64,000 nt of DNA from Embiotoca jacksoni. Its lineage: Eukaryota > Chordata > Actinopteri > Embiotocidae. Position numbers and translations under genes: made by a program. Positions 13,771-27,992 of this stretch are shown here, piece after piece (position 1 is the stretch's first letter; each line of letters begins with the position of its first letter). The DNA is taken from assembly GCA_022577435.1 (NCBI GenBank), contig JAKOON010000007.1, forward strand, positions 23,445,532 to 23,509,531, read 5' to 3'. The notes under the pieces are model-generated. The model was not told the origin of the DNA. It was given only the letters and a program-made list of their open reading frames with translations, and searched no databases.

Positions 13771-14877
13771 TAACATGATGGTGGTGGTATCATGGTTATC
13801 TAACATGGTGGTGGTAGTATTATGGTTATCTAACATGGTGGTTGTAGTATGATGGTTATCTAAAATGGTGGTGGTAGTATCATGGTTATCTAACATGGTG
13901 GTGGTATTATCATGGTTATGTTAACATGGTGGTGGTAGTATCATGGTTATCTGTTAACATGGTGGTGGTAGTATCATGGTTATCTGTTAACATGGTGGTG
14001 GTAGTATCATGGCTATCTGTTAACATGGTGGTGGTAGTATCATGGTTATGTTAACATGGTGGTGGTATCATGGTTACCTGTTAACATGGTGGTGGTAGTA
14101 TCATGGTTATATAACATGGCGGTGGTAGTATCATGGTTATGTTAACATGGTGGTTGTAGTATCATGGTTATCTGTTAACATGGTGGTGGTAGTATCATGG
14201 TTATCTGTTAACATGCTGGTGGTAGTATCATGGCTATCTGTTAACATGGTGGTGGTAGTATCATGGTTATGTTAACATGGTGGTGGTATCATGGTTACCT
14301 GTTAACATGGTGGTGGTAGTATCATGGTTATATAACATGGTGGTGGTAGTATCATGGTTATATAACATGGCGGTGGTAGTATCATGGTTATGTTAACATG
14401 GTGGTTGTAGTATCATGGTTATCTGTTAACATGGTGGTGGTAGTATCATGGTTATCTGTTAACATGGTGGTGGTAGTATCATGGCTATCTGTTAACATGG
14501 TGGTGGTAGTATCATGGTTATCTAACATGGTGGTGGTAGTATCATGGTTATCTGTTAACATGGTGGTGGTAGTATCATGGCTATCTGTTAACATGGTGGT
14601 GGTAGTATCATGGCTATCTGTTAACATGGTGGTGGTAGTATCATGGTTATCTGTTAACATGGTGGTGGCAGTATCATGGCTATCTGTTAACATGGTGGTG
14701 GTAGTATCATGGTTATCTGTTAACATGGTGGTGGTAGTATCATGGTTATGTTAACATGGTGGTGGTAGTATCATGGTTATATGTTAAAATGGTGGTGGTA
14801 GTATCATGGTTATATGTTAACATGGTGGTGGTAGTATCATGGTTATCTGTTAACATGGTGGTGGCAGTATCATTTGC
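13771..14877. repeat. About 33-bp minisatellite
   Basis: Repeats of a unit built from AACATGGTGGTGGTAGTATC and ATGGTTATCTGTT, with 27- and 30-base shortened forms. In one plus-strand frame the core reads HGGGSIMV. Larger blocks are themselves duplicated, for example the segment with TTACCTGTTAACATGG at about 14070 and 14295. Frames of up to 118 codons in it are repeat artefacts. Confidence 0.95.
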
Positions 14878-17800
14878 TGAATCTGTGACAGCTTTCTATC
14901 ATTGACAGGACAATGAACTCAAAATTATACTGTGATGTTTATTCTGAAGTGCACTGGTATTTCAGAATGCCTCAGTCCTCAAGTACCTCAATATCTAAAC
15001 GAGAATAATCAAGGAACTTGGAACCACAGTCAACATCCAAGACAGACACATCATGATATCACTGCTTGAACATAGAGTCCTCATCCAGACTGTTTTTACA
15101 CCAAAGTACTGTATATCAGTGACTTTGTTTTTCTGTGCTGGTTATTAACTACATGTTTGTGATCTATTTTTAGTCCGTGTATTTACTTGTATTATGATAG
15201 AGTGATTGCATGTTGATTCCTCTGCCTGGCAAAAATAGATTTTTTTACTGCTGTCTGCCACTTTACATAATGTATTGTTCCATCCAGATGCAGTCAGTTC
15301 CCTCCTGCTGTAAATGCAAACGAATGATGATGAATTGAGCGATGAAAGTTTGATGGTTACACTGGTTTAAATGGTGCTTTTATTTCCACTTCTGTTTTGA
15401 TTTTTTTTCCCTCCTCATACTTATTGTACCCACTTTTAGTTAATATTGACCTGCTCCTGCTCCTCTGAATCGATATAAATCTTTTTGTCCAGTGCATTAA
15501 TGACCAAAGCCTTCATGGGTGACCAGGACTGACCAGTTACCTGCAACTGCCTGGGTCCTCATTGGTACCCGACCCAGTGCAGGACACGGACTGAAGACTC
15601 GGACATTTTCTAAAACTCGTTCTCAAAGTTCCAGTTGTAAATGTTTTCAGATTCAGACTCTTTAATCCTCTGTGGACGGTTCGGTGAGTTGAAACGGTGA
15701 TCTAGTGTAAATGTGGGCGACTTATTTTGATATTCGCACACGCAGACTTCGCTCCACATTCGTTACCCAGATTGCAGAAGAGATGAACTGTGCAGCAGCG
15801 ACGGTCATTCTGTGGAGCCTCGTAATTCGTCACAGAAATCACCCTTCATGCAGGATTAATTTCCCTCTGAAAACCCGCGCACTGAAAGGTTATAAATTGA
15901 CTTTAATATTAACTAGCTTTGCCTTAAGGATACAAAGCTCATTCTAGTTGCAACACTTTCCCATTTTTCCCCCTCCCACTCTATCTTCACCCATTTTTCC
16001 TCTGTCTCTTGCCCCTTCGCCCCTCTCTGAGCATGCATCACAGACATGCAGGCGTTCATGTAATGGAATGTGATAACAAATCCAAATTATACTGCAGAAA
16101 AAGTGCTTTCATTTGTCTACCAGTCGCTGAGCGGGAGCTCTGAAATGGGGCTTTAGTAAAAGTAGAGGTTTTTTTTTCCTGCCGAGTGTGTATGTGTGAA
16201 AAATAGATCATTATGAAAATCAATGTGTAGCATTTTCCCTTTGATTAGATTTATAATTTTTTGTGTCTGTCGGCCATTATTGCCTCAAACAAAGACAAAG
16301 GAGGACGTGTAAGAATGAGAAAGGTTTTTTTCTTTCTTCCTCTTTGACTGTCAGAACTTAAACTACATTTGCGTGCAGTCTGTTCCCACTCTACGTGGGG
16401 TGAAAGTCTATCAGCGCGTTTGAATGGATGCTGCTTGGAGTAAATACACAGCTTTGTTATGATTTCTGAAGTCCTTTTATGTGTCTCCCTTGATGGAGCA
16501 CATCAGCCAACTGGAACTCCAAATCCATCCCCGCGTGTGAAAAATGATTAGAGAAAATGAACTTACAGCGCATTTCATCACTTTCATGCTCTCTCTGTCT
16601 TCTTGGCCGGGGTCCCTCCGTCGAAGCAGGCAGAGCACCTGGAGTCTCTCCTTGAGCGCAGCCAGCAGACGAATGCAAATAGTGAAGAGTGATGAAGTGA
16701 AAGTAAACTTGTTGAGGGTCACACACAGGATCTGAGGGCGGATTAAAGAAGTCAGAAAGATGTGAAGGTGTGGAGTTTATCCTTCATTCACACACACAAA
16801 TATAACATTCACATTCAGTCAGTGTGTCAACATCAGAAAGCCACTGCAGCTCATCTGAGTGGGATAGTGTTTTTCCTTTCTTCTCTCATTTGTCAGGCTG
16901 ATGGGGAACACAGGCTGGAAGCGTTGCTGCCATTCATCCAGAGCCGCCGCTCATTTGTCTAAAATCTCCTTTTACAGGCTAATCAGCACAACGACAGGAA
17001 GTTGCAGGATGAATCACACTGCTGGGTGGCAAAGGGCTGCAGTGATACTCACTTTTTTTTACCTATTTTATCCAGTAGCTCACAGTTCTAACCCTTTGAT
17101 GGACGGCTCAACCACATCAGGAACCTTGACGTGTTGTTGTAAGTTTGTGCAGCTCTGGTTCAAAGTGTTTAACTGCACTGACCTGTTTTCCTGCTCTGGA
17201 AGGTTTCCACGTTATTCCTTTGTCTGTTTACCGACACTGACCTCCAACAGTATGTAAACAGTGAAGTTTGATGATTTTACTACTTTGCATTTGAATTTGT
17301 GATACAGGCTTCAGATAAAAGCACATGAAATTTGTTTTATTTTTCAAGGTGGCTCTTTGAGGAGCTCAGACATCCGAAGACAGCTCAAAGTAAAATCACT
17401 GCTCCTCCACCTGGCAGGAAGTCAGCGGAGGTTGTTTCGGCTTCTGATCAGGACGTCTCCTTTTATGGTGTTTCTGGGCACATTCAGCTGAAGGGACCTC
17501 TCATCGTCTGGGGATCCTGTGAAGGAAGGACATCTGGGCTTGAAGTAACTTAAAGCTGAAGGATTTAAATTGATGTGAAAAATATCCACTTCTGTTTCAT
17601 TTCTCTTTGCACGACTGACCAGTAGTCTCCACATTGAAACCGCAGTGAATTTTTTTTTTTCTGTAAATACATCACTTTCGGCTGTAGCGTCTGACAGGTA
17701 TCCGAGCACACACGTTGCAGGTCAACCTTACCTGCTGTTTAGATGGAATAGTTGGAGTTAGTGATTATTTACTGGGTTGTCCCAAGAGCAATGAGAGGGC

Positions 17801-18481
17801 CAGAAACTCCACCTGTTATCTTTGACATGGCTGTTAACTGGAAACCAGCCCAGGTGATGATGTCATGAAGCTGCAAAAGATATTTCTAACAGTGTGCAAA
17901 GCTGCCATCAAGACAAATACTGGCTTCTTTTAAGAATCTAAAATCTGAAATATATTTGAGTTTGTTGAACACTTTACTTTCATATTTTCCATACATCCTT
18001 GTGTTGAATATGTGGGTGATAAAACCATCTCCCCAACCACCATCTTCTTTAACTGGTGAGATGAGAAATGAAGCACCGACTCATCAGCACTATTTCCTAA
18101 TCCATCACACAAAAGGAATTTGACTTTTCATTTAGAAACGAAGGGACACTTAAATGTAGAAAATTAAAATGACAAATAGAGATGTATTAGAGATATGCCA
18201 CAGGATATGGAATTATTTATTACATAGAAGGTTATATATTAATATTACGGCAGAATGGGCTGTGTTGTTGAGGGTGCTCCCCGTTGAATCCCAGCAGCAG
18301 CGAGAGGTTCAGTAGGTTGTGTAATAAAGGCCTGAGGGCTGTACAGAACAGACACGTATCACTCAGACACATGACATCCTCACTTATGTGGGAGAACATG
18401 ACAGCTGACTTGCCTCAGTGTTCTGCTCTGCTCTGATAAAACGTGTGGAATGAGCCGGACCGACCGGGTACCACGCAAGAC
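14878..18481. other. Unique intergenic DNA
   Basis: No gene recognised. The 16050-16320 block is AT-rich and repeat-free and might be regulatory. Confidence 0.55.
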
Positions 18482-19265
18482 GTGAAATAGACACGCCTGT
18501 CCACTGCAGCAAAACGTGAGATAGACACGCTTGACGAGGTCTCGGCGTGAAAGTTACACTTTCTCCTGTAGAAGTTGTTACATACTAAGTACAGGACTCC
18601 CATGTATGCAGTCCCATACATATTTAACACCTGCACTACCTGCATACATCTGGGTGGGCAAACACGCACGTCTTTTTACCTTTTATATTGTATCATATTT
18701 TCATTTATATTTGATATTTCCCATGTATTGCACCGACTTAGTGTGTTTTCTCAATTTCATTGTTCCTTGTACGATGACAGTACAGGATTCTGATTCTGAT
18801 TCTGATTCTAGTGGAGGTAAATGTCTATTGGACACTTTGGCCTGTAGCGATTTAGAGCAAAATGAAATTTACAGCATGAGTTCAACAATGTGACTTACAG
18901 GAAAACAAAACTATTAGAAAAAAAATGCTTGGGGTTAGGACAAATAACAACCTTGGTTACCTTTGTCACCTCCATTTTTTAACTTCTTCATCCCACATGA
19001 CAGTCTGTGATTAATGCCACCAAGCCACCCTCACTTATGGCATGTCTATTACTGTAGGAAAATGTCCTTTGTACTTGGTCTCGACCTCCATTGCGGTACG
19101 GAGAACACATGATCCTTCATCATGTGACCTTTAAATTTCATGCCTAAATAACATGTAATCCAGACGTTACTACCACTACACCAAAACGTGAAACTCTCAC
19201 GCCTAGACAGCCCCAAGCATAGCTATCTCACGTTTTGCTGTGATGGACAGGCATATCTATTTCAA
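18482..19265. mobile_element. Element bounded by about 78-bp imperfect inverted repeats
   Basis: Bases 18482-18559 and the reverse complement of 19189-19265 align over about 78 bases with roughly 80% identity by eye, sharing the core GCAAAACGTGAGATAG. Each arm carries repeated CGTGA-ATAG motifs. The interior includes a retroposon-like tail ending (GATTCT)n at 18788-18810. This could be a decayed non-autonomous DNA transposon that later received a LINE fragment. No transposase and no obvious target duplication are visible. Confidence 0.45.
18560..18812 (+). mobile_element. Non-LTR retroposon 3' fragment with (GATTCT)n tail
   Basis: The block running through ATTGCACCGACTTAGTG, TTTCATTGTTCCTTGTACGA and a terminal (GATTCT)n resembles the 3' untranslated end of fish LINEs, which finish in a short tandem tail. 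No reverse transcriptase remains. The 5' limit is uncertain. Confidence 0.45.
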
Positions 19266-19884
19266 GCTTTGCCATGATACTGTGTCAGTCATAAAGGACT
19301 CATTCCAGCCACAAGAAGGAAAAGGAGTCATTCAGATGGTCACAGAGTTCTGATCTGAACAACACAGCCCGGCTGGGTGACATGAAGAGTTTTTAAACAG
19401 AATGGTGCACAGAGCAAACATTGATCTGATTTTTTTTTTCTTTACCGCATTTTGTATGAAGTATATTGATTAATAAAATCCATGATATCTTTTGTGAAAG
19501 CATCGTTACTCTCCATCCTTTTAAACACCAGCGGGCTTTGTCTGCTCCGATGTGTAGTAAAAGCAATTGATGAGTCGTCAAGTATACGAGGAGTACGATA
19601 CCTCACTTCCGTTGTCATGGTTACAGTACTAACATGTGTGTAAGCTTTGGGGATGGTTGTGGTCATGGTTAAAACCAAATAATATTACTGGCACTTGGAA
19701 ACAGGAAAAACACAGCTTTTTTTGTTTGTTCCTTTTTTAACTCCCTGTGTGGATGCTTTATACTGACAGTTACTTAGGTTGGTACACTAGATGACTTCCT
19801 GTCAGTTCTTAAGCCAGCTATATATATTAAGATATATATATATGTATACATTTTTATATTTTGCTTTGAATTAATTTGCTGTAT

Positions 19885-20163
19885 TGTCACGACCGGCTTG
19901 CAAGCCATGACAAAAACGTGAGAAACACATGGTCGCACTACAGAATTAACAACATGTATTATAAGAACATAAACCAACAAAAGCTACGGGTGGGGGTGGA
20001 GGTGGAGGTGTGTGTGACACAACTGTTAGTTCTCTGGGAGTGAGTTGTGAGAGTGAACTATGACAGATCAGGTCCTTACATACACCTGGTTCGACCGGCC
20101 AGGTGCTCCTAGTTGTTCTGATTAAAGCCCGCCCACCAGATACCTGCAAGGAAACAGATGGAA

Positions 20164-20195
<32 letters not shown>

Positions 20196-20224
20196 CAGGC
20201 CTGGCTAAGGCTGGGGCCGTCACA
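19885..20224 (-). mobile_element. Candidate solo LTR with 4-bp target duplication
   Basis: A 340-base block with ends TGTCACGACC and GGCCGTCACA on the plus strand (inverted termini matching at 8 of 10), flanked on both sides by GTAT. On the minus strand it starts TGTGACGGCC and contains a promoter-like GTATGTAAGGACCTG. A (CA)n tract (20167-20194) lies inside. TG...CA ends, length and the short duplication fit a solo LTR; a small DNA transposon is the alternative. Confidence 0.5.
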
Positions 20225-20498
20225 GTATGGACTTCGGACAAAGTTTCCCATGTTTTCCACATGTTTACAACATGTTGCCACTCGTGAAAACATGGGGAAG
20301 ATATGCGGAAAGGTTTTCACATGGGAATCTACATGAGTCACATTACACCAAGAAAATGAAGCAAAATCACACGTTTCCATGGAGAAAATACACATCAAAG
20401 GCACAATCACATAATCATATGTTATCACGAGTTTCTGCACGTGAGATTCATGAGGTTTTTCTGTAAGGGGCTGCTGAGGCCTGTGTTTTACCTTCTTG

Positions 20499-20499
<1 letters not shown>

Positions 20500-20549
<50 letters not shown>
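20500..20549. repeat. (TG)n microsatellite
   Basis: About 24 TG units downstream of the candidate solo LTR; sequence on either side is unique. Confidence 0.95.
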
Positions 20550-20859
20550 GAACATAATGAAGCATACACATATGGCAGCACTGATTAGTCAAACAGCATA
20601 GTGTATATTAGCACAGCATGCAGTCCAACAACTGCAGCAGTCTTATTACCCTGAAGGCTGCAGACTGTCTACAGGTCTGTTAGGAGTGGGCTGGTACACA
20701 GTCTATGCAGAGGAGGACATTTCTGAAGTGAAGTTAAGCAATGTTCCATTGTAATATGATCAATAGATGTAATATTTGTCAGTGCAACATGTTTACATGA
20801 CATATTTCCATAACCCTCCATTTCCTCTCGCCGGGCCAGTTGAACGGGCCACTTCTGGT

Positions 20860-21560
20860 TCCTCTTCTACTTTCAGACAGACAGTCTCACATTATCTTTC
20901 TTTCTTTATGATGCAGCGTCCATAGTAGAATCAGTCCCTGAGGTGGTGAAGAAACAACAACAGACCATAATACTACCACCACCGTGCTTCCCAGCTGCTC
21001 TGAGCTTCTCCGTTACTGTCGTCAAACAGCTCCATCTCTGATGAACCTGTCCAGAACATGTTATTCTAGAAGGGCTGCTTCCTGAATATATGTTCACTGA
21101 CAAACTGTAGTTGTGTTCTTGCGACGTCTTTTTCCTCCCATGTAGATTAGTGCGATCTCAGAGACATGAAGGGTTACCTGCAGGTTTTAGGACTTCTTGG
21201 AGACTTCTTCCTGCATCAGTCAGTCCTCTCAGGCTGAATTTGCTGGAACAGCAGTCGTCTGAAATCTAAACCACTTTAGATGATTGTCCTCATGGTGGAT
21301 TAATTCATTTCAAATAACAATAATCATCTTTTGAAATCCCTCGCTAGACTCACAGACATCCACACTCACATGTCTGATGGCTTCAGAAGGCTCTTTATAT
21401 TTTGGCATGATGACACAGCAGCTTGTTGACAGAGGTTTGAATCCGACAGGTTTCAGCTTCGGGACCTAACGTGGAACCACTGATTGTAATTGAATGCTTC
21501 TGAAAGGGTTTAGCTGTAGAACCGGACTTCCTTCTTCCATGGAGCTGATCTGTTTTTATT
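20860..21560 (-). pseudogene. Decayed Tc1/mariner-like transposase relic
   Basis: On the minus strand, roughly 21070-20920, broken frames read NMFWTG-SEMELF and then GKHGGGSIMVCCCFFTTSGT. These resemble the Tc1 transposase blocks around the second catalytic aspartate (W-DE-K-ELF) and the downstream HGGGS-M-WGCF block. Upstream sequence is too decayed to follow. Boundaries are approximate, no inverted termini were identified, and no product is possible. Confidence 0.45.
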
Positions 21561-23318
<1,758 letters not shown>

Positions 23319-25572
23319 AGTTCAAAGGAGGGTCGTAGTTCAAAGGAGGGTCGTAGTTCGAAGGAGGGTCGTAGTTCGAAGGAGGGTCGTCGTTAGAAGG
23401 AGGGTCGTAGTTCGAAGGAGGGTCGTCGTTAGAAGGAGGGTCGTCGTTAGAAGGAGGGTCGTCGTTCGAAGGAGGGTCGTCGTTAGAAGGAGGGTCGTAG
23501 TTAGAAGGAGGGTCGTCGTTAGAAGGAGGGTCGTAGTTAGAAGGAGGGTCGTCGTTAGAAGGAGGGTCGTCGTTAGAAGGAGGGTCGTAGTTAGAAGGAG
23601 GGTCGTCGTTAGAAGGAGGGTCGTCGTTAGAAGGAGGGTCGTAGTTAGAAGGAGGGTCGTCGTTAGAAGGAGGGTCGTAGTTAGAAGGAGGGTCGTCGTT
23701 AGAAGGAGGGTCGTCGTTAGAAGGAGGGTCGTCGTTAGAAGGAGGGTCGTAGTTAGAAGGAGGGTCGTAGTTCGAAGGAGGGTCGTCGTTCGAAGGAGGG
23801 TCGTCGTTAGAAGGAGGGTCGTCGTTAGAAGGAGGGTCGTCGTTAGAAGGAGGGTCGTAGTTAGAAGGAGGGTCGTCGTTAGAAGGAGGGTCGTCGTTAG
23901 AAGGAGGGTCGTAGTTAGAAGGAGGGTCGTAGTTCGAAGGAGGGTCGTCGTTCGAAGGAGGGTCGTCGTTAGAAGGAGGGTCGTCGTTAGAAGGAGGGTC
24001 GTAGTTAGAAGGAGGGTCGTCGTTAGAAGGAGGGTCGTAGTTAGAAGGAGGGTCGTCGTTAGAAGGAGGGTCGTAGTTAGAAGGAGGGTCGTCGTTAGAA
24101 GGAGGGTCGTAGTTCGAAGGAGGGTCGTCGTTAGAAGGAGGGTCGTCGTTAGAAGGAGGGTCGTCGTTAGAAGGAGGGTCGTAGTTAGAAGGAGGGTCGT
24201 CGTTAGAAGGAGGGTCGTCGTTAGAAGGAGGGTCGTAGTTAGAAGGAGGGTCGTCGTTAGAAGGAGGGTCGTCGTTAGAAGGAGGGTCGTAGTTAGAAGG
24301 AGGGTCGTCGTTCGAAGGAGGGTCGTCGTTAGAAGGAGGGTCGTAGTTAGAAGGAGGGTCGTCGTTCGAAGGAGGGTCGTCGTTAGAAGGAGGGTCGTAG
24401 TTAGAAGGAGGGTCGTCGTTAGAAGGAGGGTCGTAGTTAGAAGGAGGGTCGTCGTTAGAAGGAGGGTCGTAGTTCGAAGGAGGGTCGTAGTTAGAAGGAG
24501 GGTCGTAGTTAGAAGGAGGGTCGTCGTTAGAAGGAGGGTCATCGTTAGAAGGAGGGTCGTAGTTCGAAGGAGGGTCGTCGTTAGAAGGAGGGTCGTCGTT
24601 CGAAGGAGGGTCGTCGTTAGAAGGAGGGTCGTAGTTAGAAGGAGGGTCGTCGTTAGAAGGAGGGTCGTAGTTCGAAGGAGGGTCGTTGTTCGAAGGAGGG
24701 TCGTCGTTCGAAGGAGGGTCGTAGTTAGAAGGAGGGTCGTCGTTAGAAGGAGGGTCGTCGTTAGAAGGAGGGTCGTCGTCCGAAGGAGGGTCGTCGTCAG
24801 AAGGAGGGTCGTAGTCCGAAGGAGGGTCGTCGTTAGAAGGAGGGTCGTAGTTCGAAGGAGGGTCGTCGTTAGAAGGAGGGTCGTCGTTCGAAGGAGGGTC
24901 GTAGTTAGAAGGAGGGTCGTCGTTAGAAGGAGGGTCGTCGTGAGAAGGAGGGTCGTCGTTAGAAGGAGGGTCGTCGTTAGAAGGAGGGTCGTCGTCCGAA
25001 GGAGGGTCGTAGTCCGAAGGAGGGTCGTCGTTAGAAGGAGGGTCGTAGTTCGAAGGAGGGTCGTCGTTAGAAGGAGGGTCGTCGTTCGAAGGAGGGTCGT
25101 CGTTAGAAGGAGGGTCGTCGTCCGAAGGAGGGTCGTCGTCAGAAGGAGGGTCGTAGTCCGAAGGAGGGTCGTCGTTAGAAGGAGGGTCGTAGTTCGAAGG
25201 AGGGTCGTCGTTAGAAGGAGGGTCGTCGTTCGAAGGAGGGTCGTCGTTCGAAGGAGGGTCGTCGTTAGAAGGAGGGTCGTAGTTCGAAGGAGGGTCGTAG
25301 CTAGAAGGAGGGTCGTAGTTAGAAGGAGGGTCGTCGTTAGAAGGAGGGTCGTAGTTAGAAGGAGGGTCGTCGTTCGAAGGAGGGTCGTAGTTAGAAGGAG
25401 GGTCGTAGTTAGAAGGAGGGTCGTCGTTAGAAGGAGGGTCGTCGTTAGAAGGAGGGTCGTCGTTAGAAGGAGGGTCGTCGTTCGAAGGAGGGTCGTAGTT
25501 AGAAGGAGGGTCGTAGCTAGAAGGAGGGTCGTAGCTAGAAGGAGGGTCATCGTTAGAAGGAGGGTCATCGTT
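23319..25572. repeat. 18-bp minisatellite, about 125 units
   Basis: Unit AGAAGGAGGGTCGTCGTT with CGTAGTT, TTCGAAGG and TCCGAAGG variants, purine-rich on the plus strand. Since 18 is a multiple of three and no common variant makes a stop, one minus-strand frame stays open for 742 codons (LLLTTT/LLRTTT). A block with three TCC/TCA variants recurs at 24779 and 25121, exactly 342 bases (19 units) apart. Confidence 0.97.
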
Positions 25573-25705
25573 TGGAAGATGGTCTGAGGATTACAGTTTG
25601 AAGGAGGTTCGTAGTTTGGAAGATGGTCTGAGGATTATAGTTTGAAGGAGTTTCGTAGTGTGGAAGATGGTCTGAGGATTATAGTTTGAAGGAGGGTTGT
25701 AGTTT
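25573..25705. repeat. Longer-period decayed edge of the 18-bp array
   Basis: Three copies of a roughly 48-bp unit, GGAAGATGGTCTGAGGATTA then AGTTTGAAGGAG, related to the 18-bp unit. They look like the older, diverged flank from which the array expanded. Confidence 0.75.
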
Positions 25706-27756
25706 AATAGACTATGACTGACTTCAGGCAGAGCGAGAGTTGCTGAATGACTTCCAGACAGGTGAGAATCAAAACCCAGTAACTGACTGTTGTAACTCGC
25801 CGTCCTGAGGAGAATGTTAACAACCCTGTGTTGCCTAGTAACAGAACACTTGTGTGAGTGCAGACTCACGGTTTCCTCAGATGTGTGTTGCAGCAGCCCT
25901 CGGGTTGATATTTTGATATTGTTTACACAGTGGTTCACCTCCCTGATGGTGGAGTCCTGTTTTCAGACTAATTCTAGTCCGTTAGTACACTGAGGGAGGC
26001 GGTTGCATATTTGTAACTGATAATCATGTTCAGTCTGCAGAGCAGTGACATTATTGTTTTTTTGGTTTGATGATGTCCTGAATATCCAGAAGGATCCAAA
26101 AGTCAGAGTTATAGTTACAATATTTTTGTTTTGTATTTGTTTCAAATGTTACATTTAAAAAAAATGTTAGAACAATCACAAAACAAATTCCCACCAAAAT
26201 AATTCTCCTGTCACAGAAGAATCAGTTTTATCTCTAGCTAACGGTCCGGTTGGCAGCGCGACACCGTCCTCCCACCAGTGCAGCATTGGTCCTCCTACCG
26301 TCCTCCTACCGTCCTTCCACCGTCCTCCCACCGTCCTCCCACCAGTGCAGCATTGGTCGTCCTTCCACCGTCCTCCCACCGTCCTCCCACCAGTGCAGCA
26401 CTGGTCCTCCTACCGTCCTCCTACCGTCCTCCTACCGTCCTTCCACCATCCTCCTACCGTCCTCCCACCGTCCTCCTACCGTCCTTGTACCGTCCTCCCT
26501 CCGTCCTCCTGCAGTCCTTCCACCGTCCTCCCACTGTCCTCCTACATTCCTTCCACCGTCCTCCTACCGTCCTCGTACTGTCCTCCCACCATCCTCCTAC
26601 CGTCTTCCTACCGTCCTTCCACCGTCCTCCCACCCTCCTGTTACTGACACTCGTCTCCAACTGGGATTCATCAGAAATTAGTCATCAGAAAAATCCTCCT
26701 CTGTGAAACATCGGGACTTCTTCAGCCCCCACCGACACACCCAGAAGTGTTCGATCCGCTCCACAGGAGTCTAGTTATTTCATGTTTTGTATTAAAATGG
26801 CTCGTGTTCATGTATGTTTCGCTTCTTCTTTTAATTCCGTGGTCTGTGTTACAGCAGAAGCTCTTTAGTTTGTCCACAATCAGCAACGCTTCAGTTGTAA
26901 AGCAATGAAACGATGCACACTTGTTCCAATAACCGTGAGCACAGAAAACTCACCTGGTGTCTCCTGACCCGACCGGAGAGGCAGAAACAAGCGAGTCAGA
27001 GGTTCATCTGGCTCTGATTAAAAATATTCTGGAGACATAAAGGAGTCTATTGCACCACATGTCACACCAGCCTTTTATAACTGGTCGAAGCACGTAAAAA
27101 AAGAGGCGGGGCATGTTCCACTTCCTGTCAGTGAGTCAGACTGCACGACACGAGGATCAGTCGTTGTCAGTGACACCAGTTACACCTGGTCTGTACTTTC
27201 ACTGGTGTGACAAGCCAACATGTCGGTCTGAAAGAGGTTTATGATTTCTAAAAGGAAAGTGTTGTGTGTTTGGATTCCAACAACTCGTACATTCTGCTCC
27301 ACAGCTGCGGAGCGCCGCGCCGGAGGAGCTCTACCTGCCAGTAAACTGCATAAACGGCAGCTCACCGGCTGAACTCGTCATCTCTGCATCACTGTGGGTG
27401 GGAAGATGACAACAGATGTGAGCAGCAATCTGTTGAGGCATTGGTGGAGGAAGAGAAATCCAATTTAAGTGTGTGCACTGGAGATGCATTTTATCACCAG
27501 GTGTAAGTGTAATCTGGCTAAATCGGAGCAGAGACTCCCACTAGATATGAGACACATGCTGGTGCCAGTTGGAAAGGAGACTTCCAGTTGGAGAAAGAGG
27601 AGATATCGAGGGATCAGATCCATCCTTTTGTTATTCTGCCGCTGATCCATTTGCTGCTTTAGTCAGAGAGCTGGCAGCATCATCCACCGGGAGGGAAGGC
27701 TCCAGAGGAAAAGGAAGAGCTCCACCCAGTGGTGGGAAAAATCTGGGAGTAGTGAC

Positions 27757-27757
<1 letters not shown>
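25706..27757. other. Unique intergenic DNA flanking the 11-bp array
   Basis: Apart from the minisatellite at 26263-26640, no gene or repeat is recognised. Confidence 0.55.
26263..26640. repeat. 11-bp CCGTCCTCCTA minisatellite
   Basis: Repeats of CCGTCCTCCTA and CCGTCCTCCCA; near the start, CACCAGTGCAGCATTGGTC is inserted three times as part of larger units. Unit length varies between 10 and 11, so the register slips. All three forward frames are open and proline-rich, a repeat artefact. Confidence 0.92.
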
Positions 27758-27812
<55 letters not shown>

Positions 27813-27857
27813 CACGCACACACACACGCACGCACACGCACACACACACACACACAA
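27758..27857. repeat. (CA)n/(CG)n microsatellite
   Basis: CA tract with regular CGCA interruptions over the distal half. Confidence 0.95.
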
Positions 27858-27894
27858 GGTGAGTTTGAGAGAAAGAGGGCGACCATACACTCTA

Positions 27895-27896
27895 GT

Positions 27897-27992
<96 letters not shown>

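Noticed and set aside
13771..14877. CRISPR-like array
   Set aside because: Repeats are contiguous with no unique spacers, and the sequence is vertebrate.
23340..25568. Single 742-codon open frame on the minus strand
   Set aside because: It is wholly the 18-bp minisatellite; the frame is open because 18 is a multiple of three. No unique coding, splice sites or recognised domain.
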